Below, in pieces: positions 16,807-25,366 of a stretch of 64,000 nucleotides of DNA. Both the position numbers and the translations under genes were made by a program. The first letter of the stretch is position 1, and each line of letters opens with the position of its first letter. The notes under the pieces were generated by a model, which saw only the letters and a program-made list of their open reading frames with translations, had not been told where the DNA came from and made no database searches. Source of the DNA: Clostridium sp. CAG:221 (GTDB lineage Bacteria; Bacillota; Clostridia; Clostridiales; Clostridiaceae); contig FR883384.1 in the NCBI GenBank assembly GCA_000435835.1, positions 30,899 through 94,898 on the forward strand, written 5' to 3'.

Positions 16807-16846
16807 AAACAGCCTGTTGTATTTAAAGCGACAGGCTGTTTATTTC
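16807..16846 (+). terminator. Bidirectional terminator after dnaJ
   Basis: AAACAGCCTGT (16807-16817) pairs with ACAGGCTGTTT (16831-16841). A-rich and T-rich flanks let it work for dnaJ and for the converging gene, whose stop codon it overlaps. Confidence 0.85.
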
Positions 16847-17502
16847 GTTAATACATTTAAAACATCCATGGCATGTTCTTTTCTTTCGGAGTTAACAATG
16901 ATTGTAAGGATATTATCCTTGGAAGGAAAGTCAATCTTTTTAAGTAAATTTAAAGAATCTATTTTAATACCATATATACCTTCAGTATCATTTGAGTCAG
17001 AAGCTTTAACAAGCAGTTCTTCTGGAATATTTAAGTTTTCAAAACCATCTATAGTGGAGATATCTTCAAACATATCTTGTGATACTTGCGCATTGAAGTA
17101 TTCTTCATTAACAATGGCAAGATCAATTTCTTTAGCAGCTATTTTTATAGCGATTTCTTCAGTAGGGGTTAATCTATATCCAGTATTTGAGTCACTCCAG
17201 ATAGGATTAATAAGTATTGTTGACTTTTCAGGATTTTCAATAAGTAGATCATTAAGTGTAGCCCTAAGGGAGTATAACTGATTTTCATCTATATAAGAAT
17301 TATAATAAGTTATGGTACAGTAAGTAGATTTTTTAGTCATCATTGTATGAATGAAAGAAGCTAGTCCTACTATAGAAAGTAATGTAATAATTATATGAAT
17401 TTTATAATATTCCCATATATAGCTATATTTTTCTTTGGGAGATAAAGCTTTGAATTTTTCTTTAATTGATATTTCAGAATCAAGTTGTGTTTCTTTTTCC
17501 AT
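16840..17502 (-). CDS. Single-pass membrane protein, unknown function
   Basis: Not recognised beyond a recurrent Firmicute layout. A charged cytoplasmic N-terminus carries the motif LSPKEKYSYIWEYYKIHI, then one membrane helix at about residues 36-54, then an outer domain of about 160 residues with alternating strands and helices. The outer domain resembles periplasmic-binding-like folds in pattern only. AGGAG precedes the ATG on the minus strand. It is transcribed away from the siroheme reductase and shares a 214-bp divergent control region with it. Confidence 0.8.
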   Translation of the reverse strand: MEKETQLDSEISIKEKFKALSPKEKYSYIWEYYKIHIIITLLSIVGLASFIHTMMTKKSTYCTITYYNSYIDENQLYSLRATLNDLLIENPEKSTILINPIWSDSNTGYRLTPTEEIAIKIAAKEIDLAIVNEEYFNAQVSQDMFEDISTIDGFENLNIPEELLVKASDSNDTEGIYGIKIDSLNLLKKIDFPSKDNILTIIVNSERKEHAMDVLNVLTK

Positions 17503-17620
17503 ATTATACTCCTAATTTATGTATATGTTTACTTAAGTTAAGTTTATAGAAAAAAATTACAAAAATCAATGGGATTTATAAAATTTTTACTTCTTTAATA
17601 TAATAAAAAATAAAAAAATA

Positions 17621-17648
17621 TTGTAGAAATATGAAAACAATATATAAT
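17621..17648 (+). promoter_or_regulatory. Promoter of the siroheme reductase gene
   Basis: TTGTAG (17621-17626) and TATAAT (17643-17648) are 16 bp apart. The rest of the 17503-17716 gap is AT-rich; an imperfect palindrome centred on CTTAAG lies near 17534. Confidence 0.5.
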
Positions 17649-17716
17649 ATATTTTGAATATTTATTTAAATAAGAAGGCATAGTAAAGATAGAAAAGATT
17701 AGTATGAGGTGAAGCA

Positions 17717-19267
17717 ATGGAAGAAATAAAAAAAGAGATATTATGTGAAATAGAGCCTTTTAAAGAAAATGGGTATGAATTTCTAAATAAGAATATGTCA
17801 AAAATGGATTTTAGATCAATATCATGCGGATTTGGAGTATATGCTCAAAGAAATCAAAAAGATTTTGTTATTAGACTTAGGACCTCTTCTGGAGTTATAG
17901 CCTTAGATCAATTAAAGAAAATATATGAATGGGCTAATAAATATGAAGTAGAATATTTGCATTTTACAACACGCCAATCTATTCAATATCATGGATTGAC
18001 TATAGATGATACATGTAGCTTAATGGAAGAGGCATTAAATTATAATATTTTTACAAGAGGTGCTGGAGGAAATTATCCAAGAAATGTAGCACTATCTCCT
18101 TTATCTGGAGTAGATAAAAATGAAGCATTTGATGTAACTCAATATGCTATAGCTTGTGATAATTATTTTATGAAGAGAATAACTTCATATAAATTACCAA
18201 GAAAAATAAAAGTAGCATTTTCTAACTCAGAAGAGGATACAGCATGTTGTACAGTTCAAGATTTAGGATTTATGGCTGTAAATAATGAAGGGAAAAAATG
18301 CTTTAGAGTATATGTAGGGGGAGGCCTAGGAAGAAATCCTAAAAAAGCGTTAGTTTATCCAGAATTAATAGATGCAAATGAAGTTTTATACTACGTTCAA
18401 GGAATGGTAGATTTCTTTATTTCAGAAGGTAATTATGAAAATAAGAGTAAAGCAAGAATTAGATATATAGTTGAAAAATTAGGTGAAGAAGGTTTTATAG
18501 AATGTTATAAGAAACATGTGGAAGCAGCTAAAGCTAAAGGTGGATTAAGTTTAGAGTTTGAAGAAATTAAAAATACAAAAAAAGGTATAAAAGTTGATAT
18601 TATTGATAATAGATTAATTGAGCAAAAGCAAGAAGGGTTATATAGTGTATATTTACATCCAGTTGGAGGGCAAATAGCATTAGAAAATTTAAAAGAGATA
18701 ATAATGATACTGGAAACATGTGAATCACCAGAGATAAGATTATCTAAAACAGAAGGAATATATTTTAGAAACCTTAATGGAGTTGAAGCTAAAGATCTTT
18801 TAGAAATTACTAAAGATATGGGTGGAGAAAGTGATTTCGAACAAAGTATTTCATGTATAGGTGTACCAACTTGCCAAATAGGAATTTGTGATAGTCAAGA
18901 CACTTTAAGAGAAATGATTACTTATGTAAAAGAAAATAAAGGAGATACTAAGTATCTTCCAAAAGTATATATATCAGGATGTGGAAATTCTTGTGGTGCT
19001 CAAGAAATTGGAGCAATAGGTTTTGCTGGAAAGAAAAAAAGAGTAGATAATGAATTATTAGAATGTTTTGAGTTATTTGTTGATGGAAGTCATAAAGCAA
19101 ATGAAGTTAGATTAGCTGAAAAATATGGAGAAATTTTAAAACGAGATATACCTAAATTTATGCTAGAACTATCTAATATTTTAAAAGAAAGTAATAAGAG
19201 TTTCAGAGAATATATAAGCGTTAAAAATGATGATTTTAAAGAACTAGTAGAAAAATATAATAGTTAG
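17717..19267 (+). CDS. Ferredoxin-type nitrite/sulfite reductase
   Basis: The 516-residue siroheme and [4Fe-4S] enzyme performs six-electron reduction of nitrite to ammonia or sulfite to sulfide. It has the duplicated ferredoxin-like (HLHFTTRQSIQYHG near residue 82) plus catalytic-domain layout of the family. Cluster and siroheme ligands are visible as Cys380-x5-Cys386 and Cys422-x3-Cys426, the latter in SGCGNSCGAQ. Which substrate is used cannot be read from sequence: no nitrate/nitrite or sulfate genes lie alongside. It stands alone with its own promoter and terminator between dnaJ and trmB, within a block that breaks a conserved gene order. Confidence 0.88.
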   Translation: MEEIKKEILCEIEPFKENGYEFLNKNMSKMDFRSISCGFGVYAQRNQKDFVIRLRTSSGVIALDQLKKIYEWANKYEVEYLHFTTRQSIQYHGLTIDDTCSLMEEALNYNIFTRGAGGNYPRNVALSPLSGVDKNEAFDVTQYAIACDNYFMKRITSYKLPRKIKVAFSNSEEDTACCTVQDLGFMAVNNEGKKCFRVYVGGGLGRNPKKALVYPELIDANEVLYYVQGMVDFFISEGNYENKSKARIRYIVEKLGEEGFIECYKKHVEAAKAKGGLSLEFEEIKNTKKGIKVDIIDNRLIEQKQEGLYSVYLHPVGGQIALENLKEIIMILETCESPEIRLSKTEGIYFRNLNGVEAKDLLEITKDMGGESDFEQSISCIGVPTCQIGICDSQDTLREMITYVKENKGDTKYLPKVYISGCGNSCGAQEIGAIGFAGKKKRVDNELLECFELFVDGSHKANEVRLAEKYGEILKRDIPKFMLELSNILKESNKSFREYISVKNDDFKELVEKYNS

Positions 19268-19280
19268 AATATATAGTATA

Positions 19281-19343
19281 AAGAAAGTTAGATTAATATT
19301 TCTATGTTTATAGAAGTATTTTATAAAGTCTAACTTTCTTTTG
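19281..19343 (+). terminator. Long terminator hairpin after the reductase
   Basis: AAGAAAGTTAGA (19281-19292) pairs with TCTAACTTTCTT (19329-19340). An inner stem AATATTTCTAT / ATAGAAGTATT fills the loop. Confidence 0.8.
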
Positions 19344-19440
19344 TTGTTGAAATAAGTCTATAAATCTGTATAATTAATTTATAGCAAGGAATAGTTAGAA
19401 GGAATTTATTGATTATAGATGGAAGTTGGAGTGAAAAAAT

Positions 19441-20100
19441 ATGAGAATGCGTAAAAAGCCTTGGGCTAGACCAGAATTAGAGGCATGTAAGTTCTTTATA
19501 CAAAATCCAAGTGAGTATAAAGGAAGATGGAAAGAGTTTTTCGGCAATGATAAGCCTATATACATGGAATTAGGATGTGGAAAAGGAACATTCATGGCTG
19601 TTCATAGTTCAGAAAATCCTGATAAGAACTATATTACTATAGATATAAAAGATGAAGTTTTAGTGTTAGCTAAGAGAAATATTGAAGCAGCTTATGAGAA
19701 AAAGGGGCAAGAAATAGATAATGTTGCATTAATGTCACAAGAAATTGCTATAATTGATAACATGTTAGGTGACGGTGATGAAATAAGTAGAATATACATT
19801 AACTTCTGTAATCCATGGCCAAAAGATAGACATAAAAAAAGAAGACTTACTCATCCTAGACAAATTGAAAAATATAAAAAATTTTTAAAGGATGGTTCAG
19901 AAATCTGGTTTAAGACAGATGATGATGAGCTGTTTGATGAATCTTTAGAATACTTTAAAGAATGTAATTTGGAAACAAAATTTATCACAAGGGATTTACA
20001 TAACAGTGGATTTGAAGGAAATGTAGTTACAGAACATGAAAGAATGTTCACAGAACAAGGTATAAAGACTAAGTTTATAATTCTACAATATAATAAATAA
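19441..20100 (+). CDS. trmB: tRNA (guanine-N7-)-methyltransferase
   Basis: Makes m7G46 in tRNA. The 219 residues fit the TrmB family. The basic start MRMRKKPWARPELEACKFF, the SAM-binding motif YMELGCGKGTFM (about residues 41-52), the YITIDIKDEVL strand, and the substrate-binding INFCNPWPKDRHKKRRLTH block followed by FKTDDDELF are all present. GGAG at 19428 precedes ATG 19441. It is monocistronic, flanked by terminators on both sides. Confidence 0.95.
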   Translation: MRMRKKPWARPELEACKFFIQNPSEYKGRWKEFFGNDKPIYMELGCGKGTFMAVHSSENPDKNYITIDIKDEVLVLAKRNIEAAYEKKGQEIDNVALMSQEIAIIDNMLGDGDEISRIYINFCNPWPKDRHKKRRLTHPRQIEKYKKFLKDGSEIWFKTDDDELFDESLEYFKECNLETKFITRDLHNSGFEGNVVTEHERMFTEQGIKTKFIILQYNK

Positions 20101-20105
20101 AGCAT

Positions 20106-20153
20106 AAAAAGGTTTAATTATAAAGAAAATTGTAATTAAACCTTTATTATTTT
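20106..20153 (+). terminator. Terminator after trmB
   Basis: AAAGGTTTAATTA pairs with TAATTAAACCTTT around an AT-rich loop and is followed by ATTATTTTT. Confidence 0.8.
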
Positions 20154-20320
20154 TAACCAAAGATAAAAAACTATATATAAAATAATTATAGATTTACACT
20201 TAAAGGTTAATAATATTAGTAAGTAAAAAGTAAATACCAAAAACAATAAGGAATTAAAGAATATTATTTTGAAGAATTAATTAGCTTATTTTCAAAAAAA
20301 ATATCTTAATGGTGATTATT

Positions 20321-21481
20321 ATGAATTTATTTGTTTTAATGGTAATATTATCACCTTTTACGGCAGTTATACCTGGAATATATGGGATATACCTCATATA
20401 TAAGAAAAAAGCAAAGGTGCTTAAAAATTATCTAACTATAGGTTTGATTTTGCTTTTTTTATGCTTTTTATTTAGTGGTGTGATAAATAAAAGCATTATA
20501 TCTATAGCTGGATCTTTTTTAATATTGACCTATATAGGGGTATCAATATTAAGTCAAAAATATTTTATATCAAAAAAAAGGATAGATGATGCTTTAAGGT
20601 TGTTATTAAACTTATCAGCCTTAACATCAGTAATTGGTATTGTAGAAAAGATAGTATTTATTATTATGGGAAAACCCACCCATAGAATATTTAGTACATA
20701 TGGAAATCCTAATATGACAGGTGCATGGTTTGGCAGCATGATATTAATAGCCCTTTTTTTAAAATATAATTGCAATGATAAAGCTGAAAATAAAAAATTA
20801 AATTTTTTATTGGTACTTATGATTTCTTCATTATTACTTACAGAATCAACAGGAGCCTTCATTGCTTTATTATCATCTATAGGAGCTTATTTTTTAGTGG
20901 AGAAAAATAAAGAAACTAAGAAGTGTATTATAATGATTGTTACCATTATATTTATAATATTAGCATTTGTATTTTTACAAAAAAGCATTAATTCAATAAC
21001 CGTAATAGAGGAAGTGAGAACTTCTTTTGGTTCTCGATATGATATTTGGTTTGGCTCAATTGAAATGTTTTTACTTAAACCGTTGTTAGGATGGGGAGCA
21101 TTAGGAACCTTAGAACATGGAATTGAATTTATGTATAATAATGGAAATGTAATTCATTCCCATAATGTTTGGTTGACTTTTTTAGTTTCTGGAGGAATCC
21201 TAGCTTTTAGTATATATTTATTTATTAAGCTTAAGATTTTTAGTGATTTGCTGAGGATATATAAAAAATACGATCATTATGTATGTTTATTAACAGCTTT
21301 AAATGTTATGGTGATAATTCAAGGACTTGTAGATTGTAGCTTGTATGCTCCACAATTAGGAGTGTTATTTATTGCAGCTAATTCCATACTATATAATATA
21401 TCCAACGGAAGAGTCAAGGAAAGTAATAATGGAAAAGAAAAAGAAGTTGAAAACTATAAGAAAAATATGATAGCAAACTAA
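20321..21481 (+). CDS. O-antigen ligase / Wzy-like polytopic membrane protein
   Basis: The protein of about 386 residues has roughly ten membrane helices. It carries the O-antigen-ligase (PF04932) signature: a long outer loop with SRYDIWFGSIEMFLLKPLLG, then HSHNVWLTFLVSGG, where the His and the preceding Arg are the functional residues of the family. Such proteins join or polymerise lipid-linked glycans; in a Gram-positive the product would be a wall or capsule polymer. No glycosyltransferases are adjacent, so the substrate is unknown. ATG 20321 is preferred over ATG 20309 because GGTGAT (20311-20316) is well placed only for the former. The C-terminal tail is Lys/Glu/Asn-rich. Confidence 0.82.
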   Translation: MNLFVLMVILSPFTAVIPGIYGIYLIYKKKAKVLKNYLTIGLILLFLCFLFSGVINKSIISIAGSFLILTYIGVSILSQKYFISKKRIDDALRLLLNLSALTSVIGIVEKIVFIIMGKPTHRIFSTYGNPNMTGAWFGSMILIALFLKYNCNDKAENKKLNFLLVLMISSLLLTESTGAFIALLSSIGAYFLVEKNKETKKCIIMIVTIIFIILAFVFLQKSINSITVIEEVRTSFGSRYDIWFGSIEMFLLKPLLGWGALGTLEHGIEFMYNNGNVIHSHNVWLTFLVSGGILAFSIYLFIKLKIFSDLLRIYKKYDHYVCLLTALNVMVIIQGLVDCSLYAPQLGVLFIAANSILYNISNGRVKESNNGKEKEVENYKKNMIAN

Positions 21482-21486
21482 TTAGT

Positions 21487-21590
21487 AAATGATGAATTTA
21501 GTTAAATGAAAATTAAAAATAAATAAGCTGATTTTAGAAACTCTTTCAGTTTCATCCTGAATTTTTAATTCGTAATTCATAATTATTAAT
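21487..21590 (-). repeat. Intergenic repeat element, degenerate copy C
   Basis: Read on the minus strand, AATTATGAATTACGAATTAA followed by CAGGATGAAACT and a run ending TTTCTAAAA matches the left half of copy B (AATTATGAATGATGAATG... GGATGAAATT). The other end (AATGATGAATTTAG at 21487-21500) keeps the GATGAAT unit. It is more diverged than copies A and B. Confidence 0.5.
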
Positions 21591-21596
21591 TACTAT

Positions 21597-21645
21597 AATC
21601 AAAAAGAACATTCTGGATTTGTGAAGAATGTTCTTTTTGATTATA
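21597..21645 (+). terminator. Strong bidirectional terminator before prmA
   Basis: AATCAAAAAGAACATTC pairs perfectly with GAATGTTCTTTTTGATT around TGGATTTGTGAA. Confidence 0.85.
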
Positions 21646-21724
21646 ATTAGGGTGGACTTTATTTGTCATAACGTGTAAAATTAAGTATTAGTCATAATGT
21701 TAAAAATAAGAAAGGATGATATAG

Positions 21725-22666
21725 ATGAATGGAACTTGGGTAGAAGTCAGAGTTATAACAATAAGTGAGGCTTTAGAACCGATATCAGGAATATTTTATG
21801 GATTAGATTGTAAGGGAGTTGCAATAGAAGATCCTAATGATATATTAGGAAGAGAGCAAGGACCTTTAACATGGGATTTTGCTGATATTAATGTTTTAGA
21901 ACATAGAGGAGAAGCAGCTGTAGTAAAAGGTTATTTCTCAGAAGATGATAATGTTGAAGAGATAGTTACATATATAGAGCAAAAGGTTAATGAAATAAAA
22001 GAATTAGGAATAAACGTTGGTGAAGGAAAGGTTGAAAGCGAAGTTAAACATGAAAAAGACTGGGCTGACACTTGGAAACAATACTATAAGCCAGTTTTAG
22101 TTGGAGAAAGAATAGTAGTTAAACCAATATGGGAAGAATATGAGCCAAAGAATGATGAGCTAGTTGTTGAATTAGATCCAGGTATGGCTTTTGGTACAGG
22201 AACTCATGAAACAACAAGAATGTGCATACAGGCATTAGAAAGATATGTAAGTGAAGATGCTACAGTATTTGATGTAGGATGTGGTTCAGGAATACTAGCA
22301 ATTGCAGCAGCTAAATTAGGTGCAAAACTATCAGTTGGAGTAGATTTAGATCCAGTAGCCGTTGAATCATCAAAGGAAAATGTAAAATATAATAACTTAA
22401 ACAATATAGAAATATTAGAAGGAAACTTAGTAGAAGTAATAGATGGTAAAGCTGATGTTGTTGTTGCTAATATACTAGCAGAAATAATATGCATATTAAC
22501 AGATGATGTTAAGAGAGTATTAAAAGATAATGGTATATTCATAACATCAGGAATAATTCACGATAGAGTTGATATGGTATGTGAAAAACTAGAAGCTACA
22601 GGATTTGAAGTTATAGAAAAGAACAGAGATGGAGAATGGAACTGTATAGTAGCTAAATTAAAATAG
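21725..22666 (+). CDS. prmA: Ribosomal protein L11 methyltransferase
   Basis: Methylates ribosomal protein L11 with S-adenosylmethionine. The 313-residue protein has the small N-terminal L11-recognition domain (MNGTWVEVRVITISEALEPI), then a linker and a class I methyltransferase domain. This contains VVELDPGMAFGTGTHETT (about residues 146-163), the SAM motif VFDVGCGSGILAIAAAKLGA (about 180), and VVVANILAEII. AAAGGATG precedes ATG 21725. First gene of prmA-rsmE-mtaB, the order usually found right after dnaJ. Confidence 0.97.
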   Translation: MNGTWVEVRVITISEALEPISGIFYGLDCKGVAIEDPNDILGREQGPLTWDFADINVLEHRGEAAVVKGYFSEDDNVEEIVTYIEQKVNEIKELGINVGEGKVESEVKHEKDWADTWKQYYKPVLVGERIVVKPIWEEYEPKNDELVVELDPGMAFGTGTHETTRMCIQALERYVSEDATVFDVGCGSGILAIAAAKLGAKLSVGVDLDPVAVESSKENVKYNNLNNIEILEGNLVEVIDGKADVVVANILAEIICILTDDVKRVLKDNGIFITSGIIHDRVDMVCEKLEATGFEVIEKNRDGEWNCIVAKLK

Positions 22667-22685
22667 TTTATAGGAGCTAAGGAAA

Positions 22686-23450
22686 ATGCATAAATTTTTT
22701 ACACCTAAAGAATTAATAAATGAAAATACAGCCAAAATAATAGGTGAAGATGTTAAGCATATTATTAAGGTTTTAAGAATTGAAGCAGGAGAAAAGGTTG
22801 TTTTAAATGATTGCCAAGGGACAGAATACCTTGCAGTAATAAGCTCTACTAGTAAGCAGGAAGTTGAATTTGAAATACTTGAAAAGTTAGATATAAACAA
22901 TGAAAGCCCTGTTAAAATACATTTATATCAAGGACTTCCAAAGGCTCAAAAGATGGATTTGATAGTGCAAAAAGGAACAGAGCTAGGAATTAGCGACTTC
23001 ATACCAGTAATGACTTCAAGAGTTGATGTAAAGTTAAAAGGTGAATTTAAAAAGTTAGATAGGCTTAATAGAATAGCTTTAGAAGCAGCAAAACAAAGTA
23101 AAAGAAGTATAGTGCCTAAAGTATTAGAACCTATAAGCTTTGATGAAGCATTAGAAGGTATGAAGCAGTTAGATTTAATAATTGTTCCGTATGAAAATGC
23201 AGAAGGCTTTGGTATAAAATCATTGATAAATAAATTAAGAGAAGAAAATACTGCATTAAATAAAATTAGTGAAGTAGGAATATTTATTGGCCCTGAAGGT
23301 GGAATCGAGGAAGATGAGATATTAAAATTGAAAGAAATAGGAGCTCATATAGTTACTTTAGGAAATAGAATTTTAAGGACAGAAACTGCTGGTTTTACAG
23401 CAGCTTCATTAATCCAATATGAGCTTGGAGATTTAGGAGGAGTTATTTAA
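22686..23450 (+). CDS. rsmE: 16S rRNA (uracil1498-N3)-methyltransferase
   Basis: Methylates U1498 in the 16S rRNA decoding region. The 254-residue SPOUT-family protein opens with MHKFFTPKELI and a PUA-like N-terminal domain. It contains LVQKGTELGISDFIPVMTSRV-type substrate residues, and the knot motifs FIGPEGGIEEDEI and VTLGNRILRTETAG near the C-terminus. It overlaps mtaB by one base (TAATG), so the two are translationally coupled. Confidence 0.96.
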   Translation: MHKFFTPKELINENTAKIIGEDVKHIIKVLRIEAGEKVVLNDCQGTEYLAVISSTSKQEVEFEILEKLDINNESPVKIHLYQGLPKAQKMDLIVQKGTELGISDFIPVMTSRVDVKLKGEFKKLDRLNRIALEAAKQSKRSIVPKVLEPISFDEALEGMKQLDLIIVPYENAEGFGIKSLINKLREENTALNKISEVGIFIGPEGGIEEDEILKLKEIGAHIVTLGNRILRTETAGFTAASLIQYELGDLGGVI

Positions 23451-24754
23451 TGAAAGTTGCATTTGCTACTTTAGGGTGCAGAGTTAATTTTTATGAGTCA
23501 GAAGCAATGGCTGAAAAATTTATTAGAGAAGGTTACGAAGTTGTAGACTTTGATACTTTTGCAGATGTATATGTAATAAACACTTGTACTGTTACTAATA
23601 TGGGAGATAAAAAATCAAGACAAATTATAAGCAGAGCTAGAAGAAGTAATCCTGAGGCTATAATAGCCGCTGTAGGATGTTACTCACAAATGTCTCCTAA
23701 AGAAGTATCAGCAATAGAAGGTGTTGATGTAGTGCTTGGAACACGTAATAAAGGTGATGTAGTTTATTATGTAAATAAGGCTAAAGAAGAAGGTCAACCT
23801 CAAGTTCACGTAGAAGGTGTGCTTAAAAATAAGAAATTTGAAGATTTAAAGATAGAAGAATATCAAGATAAAACAAGAGCTTTCTTAAAAATACAAGATG
23901 GATGTAATAGATTCTGTACTTTCTGTACAATACCTTATGCAAGAGGTTCTGTATGTTCAAAGGACCCTAATAAGGTTATAGCAGAAGTAAAAGAATTAGC
24001 AGCTAATGGATTTAAAGAAGTAATTTTATCAGGTATACATACAGCATCATATGGACTTGATTTAGAAGGTACAGTAAATCTTCTTACTATAATTGAAGAT
24101 ATTGAAGCAATTGACGGTATAGAAAGAATAAGAATAGGTTCATTAGAGCCAGGATTCTTTAGTGAAGAAAATATTGAAAAAATCAAAAGCTTTAAGAAAT
24201 TATGTCCTCACTTCCATTTATCGCTTCAAAGTGGATGTAATACAGTGTTAAAGAGAATGAATAGAAGATATTCTGCTGAAGAATATAAAATGGCTGTAGA
24301 AAACATAAGAAAAGCTCTGCCAGATGTATCTATTACAACAGATGTAATTGTTGGGTTCCCTGGAGAAACTGAAGAAGAATTTAATGAAACATATAAATTC
24401 TTACAAGACATCAAGCTTACAAAGACACATGTATTTAAATATAGTCCAAGAAAAGGTACAAAGGCAGCAGATATGCCTAATCAAATTGATGGAAAGACTA
24501 AAGATGAAAGAAGTAAGCTTTTAATTGAACTTAGCAACAAAAATGAACATGATTTTATTGAAAAATTTGTAGGAAGAGAAATGGACATTTTAGTTGAAAA
24601 AGAATTAAAAGATAGACCAAATATATTTGAAGGATATACAAGAAATTACATCAAAGTTGAAATTGATTGTATGGCAGCAGATATAACTGGTAAAATAGTA
24701 GATATAAAGATTGAAAAAGCAGAAGGAGAATATGCTATTGGAGATCTAATGTAA
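23450..24754 (+). CDS. mtaB: tRNA t6A37 methylthiotransferase
   Basis: Radical SAM enzyme that adds a methylthio group to t6A at tRNA position 37. The 434-residue protein has the N-terminal cluster-binding domain with three conserved Cys (in TLGCRVNFYE, INTCTVTNMGDKKSRQ and AAVGCYSQM), the radical SAM motif CNRFCTFCTIPYARG (about residues 150-164), and a C-terminal TRAM region. The start overlaps the rsmE stop. A miniature repeat element lies immediately after its stop. Confidence 0.94.
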   Translation: MKVAFATLGCRVNFYESEAMAEKFIREGYEVVDFDTFADVYVINTCTVTNMGDKKSRQIISRARRSNPEAIIAAVGCYSQMSPKEVSAIEGVDVVLGTRNKGDVVYYVNKAKEEGQPQVHVEGVLKNKKFEDLKIEEYQDKTRAFLKIQDGCNRFCTFCTIPYARGSVCSKDPNKVIAEVKELAANGFKEVILSGIHTASYGLDLEGTVNLLTIIEDIEAIDGIERIRIGSLEPGFFSEENIEKIKSFKKLCPHFHLSLQSGCNTVLKRMNRRYSAEEYKMAVENIRKALPDVSITTDVIVGFPGETEEEFNETYKFLQDIKLTKTHVFKYSPRKGTKAADMPNQIDGKTKDERSKLLIELSNKNEHDFIEKFVGREMDILVEKELKDRPNIFEGYTRNYIKVEIDCMAADITGKIVDIKIEKAEGEYAIGDLM

Positions 24755-24881
24755 ATTATGAATGATGAATGATGAATTAAGGATGAAATTCTTATAGAAT
24801 TTTTAAAAAATAAAATTCATTTAAACTCCTTTAAGGAGTTTATTCCTTAATTCATAATTCATAACTCATCATTCATAATTA
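24755..24881 (+). repeat. Intergenic terminal-inverted-repeat element, copy B
   Basis: The best preserved copy. The left end AATTATGAATGATGAATG... continues to GAATTAAGGA; the right end is its inverse, TCCTTAATTCATAATTC..., ending CATTCATAATT at 24880. The interior holds two hairpins, AAATTCTTATAGAATTT and AAACTCCTTTAAGGAGTTT. It begins right at the mtaB stop codon and ends just before the ribosome binding site of the HIT gene. Confidence 0.7.
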
Positions 24882-24902
24882 ACTAGAAGGGTGGTGAATT
24901 TT

Positions 24903-25247
24903 ATGAACGATTGTATTTTTTGTAAGATTATAAAAGGTGAAATACCTTCAAAAAAAATATATGAAGATGAAAAGGTATTAGCTTTTTATGATATCAGTCC
25001 AGAGGCACCAGTTCATTTCTTAGTTATACCAAAAGAGCATATAGTAAGTGCTAATGATATAACGGAAGAAAATGCAGAAGTTGTTTCACATATCTTTGTT
25101 GTTATTAATAAAATAGCAAGAGAGTTAAAAATTAATGAAACGGGCTATAGAATAGTAAATAACTGTGGAGAACAGGGTGGTCAAACTGTAGGACATATGC
25201 ATTTCCATGTGCTTGGGGCAAGAGATATGAAGTGGCCACCAGGCTAA
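24903..25247 (+). CDS. HIT family nucleotide-binding hydrolase
   Basis: The 114-residue member of the HINT branch carries the His-triad motif GHMHFHVLG near the C-terminus and a CxxC pair at the start (CIFCKI) that binds zinc in many bacterial HINT proteins. These enzymes hydrolyse purine nucleoside phosphoramidates, releasing AMP. AGAAGGGTGGTGA precedes ATG 24903; the in-frame GTG at 24891 overlaps that ribosome binding site and is rejected. The gene lies between mtaB and rpsU, as in other clostridia. Confidence 0.95.
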   Translation: MNDCIFCKIIKGEIPSKKIYEDEKVLAFYDISPEAPVHFLVIPKEHIVSANDITEENAEVVSHIFVVINKIARELKINETGYRIVNNCGEQGGQTVGHMHFHVLGARDMKWPPG

Positions 25248-25264
25248 TGGAAAAACAAAATTTA

Positions 25265-25294
25265 TTGACATTTCAAACTAAACTATAGTATAAT
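25265..25294 (+). promoter_or_regulatory. Promoter of rpsU
   Basis: TTGACA (25265-25270) and TATAAT (25289-25294) are 18 bp apart, a near-consensus vegetative promoter right after the HIT gene. Confidence 0.85.
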
Positions 25295-25313
25295 ATAGCA
25301 TGTGTTATTAAGC

Positions 25314-25351
25314 CCGTAGCTTTAGTTTATCGGACTAAATTGAGCTAGCGG
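25314..25351 (+). promoter_or_regulatory. Stem-loop in the rpsU leader
   Basis: CCG-TAGCT-TTAGT (25314-25326) pairs with ACTAA (25334-25338), AGCTA (25343-25347) and CGG (25349-25351), with small bulges. The stem ends directly before the GAGGGAGGG ribosome binding site, so folding or protein binding there could affect S21 translation. Confidence 0.5.
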
Positions 25352-25366
25352 AGGGAGGGATAATAG

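Noticed and set aside
16724..17281. Plus-strand open frame opposite the membrane protein at 16840-17502
   Set aside because: It starts inside dnaJ, crosses the terminator and is Ser/Ile-rich antisense. The minus-strand gene has a good ribosome binding site and a sensible membrane layout.
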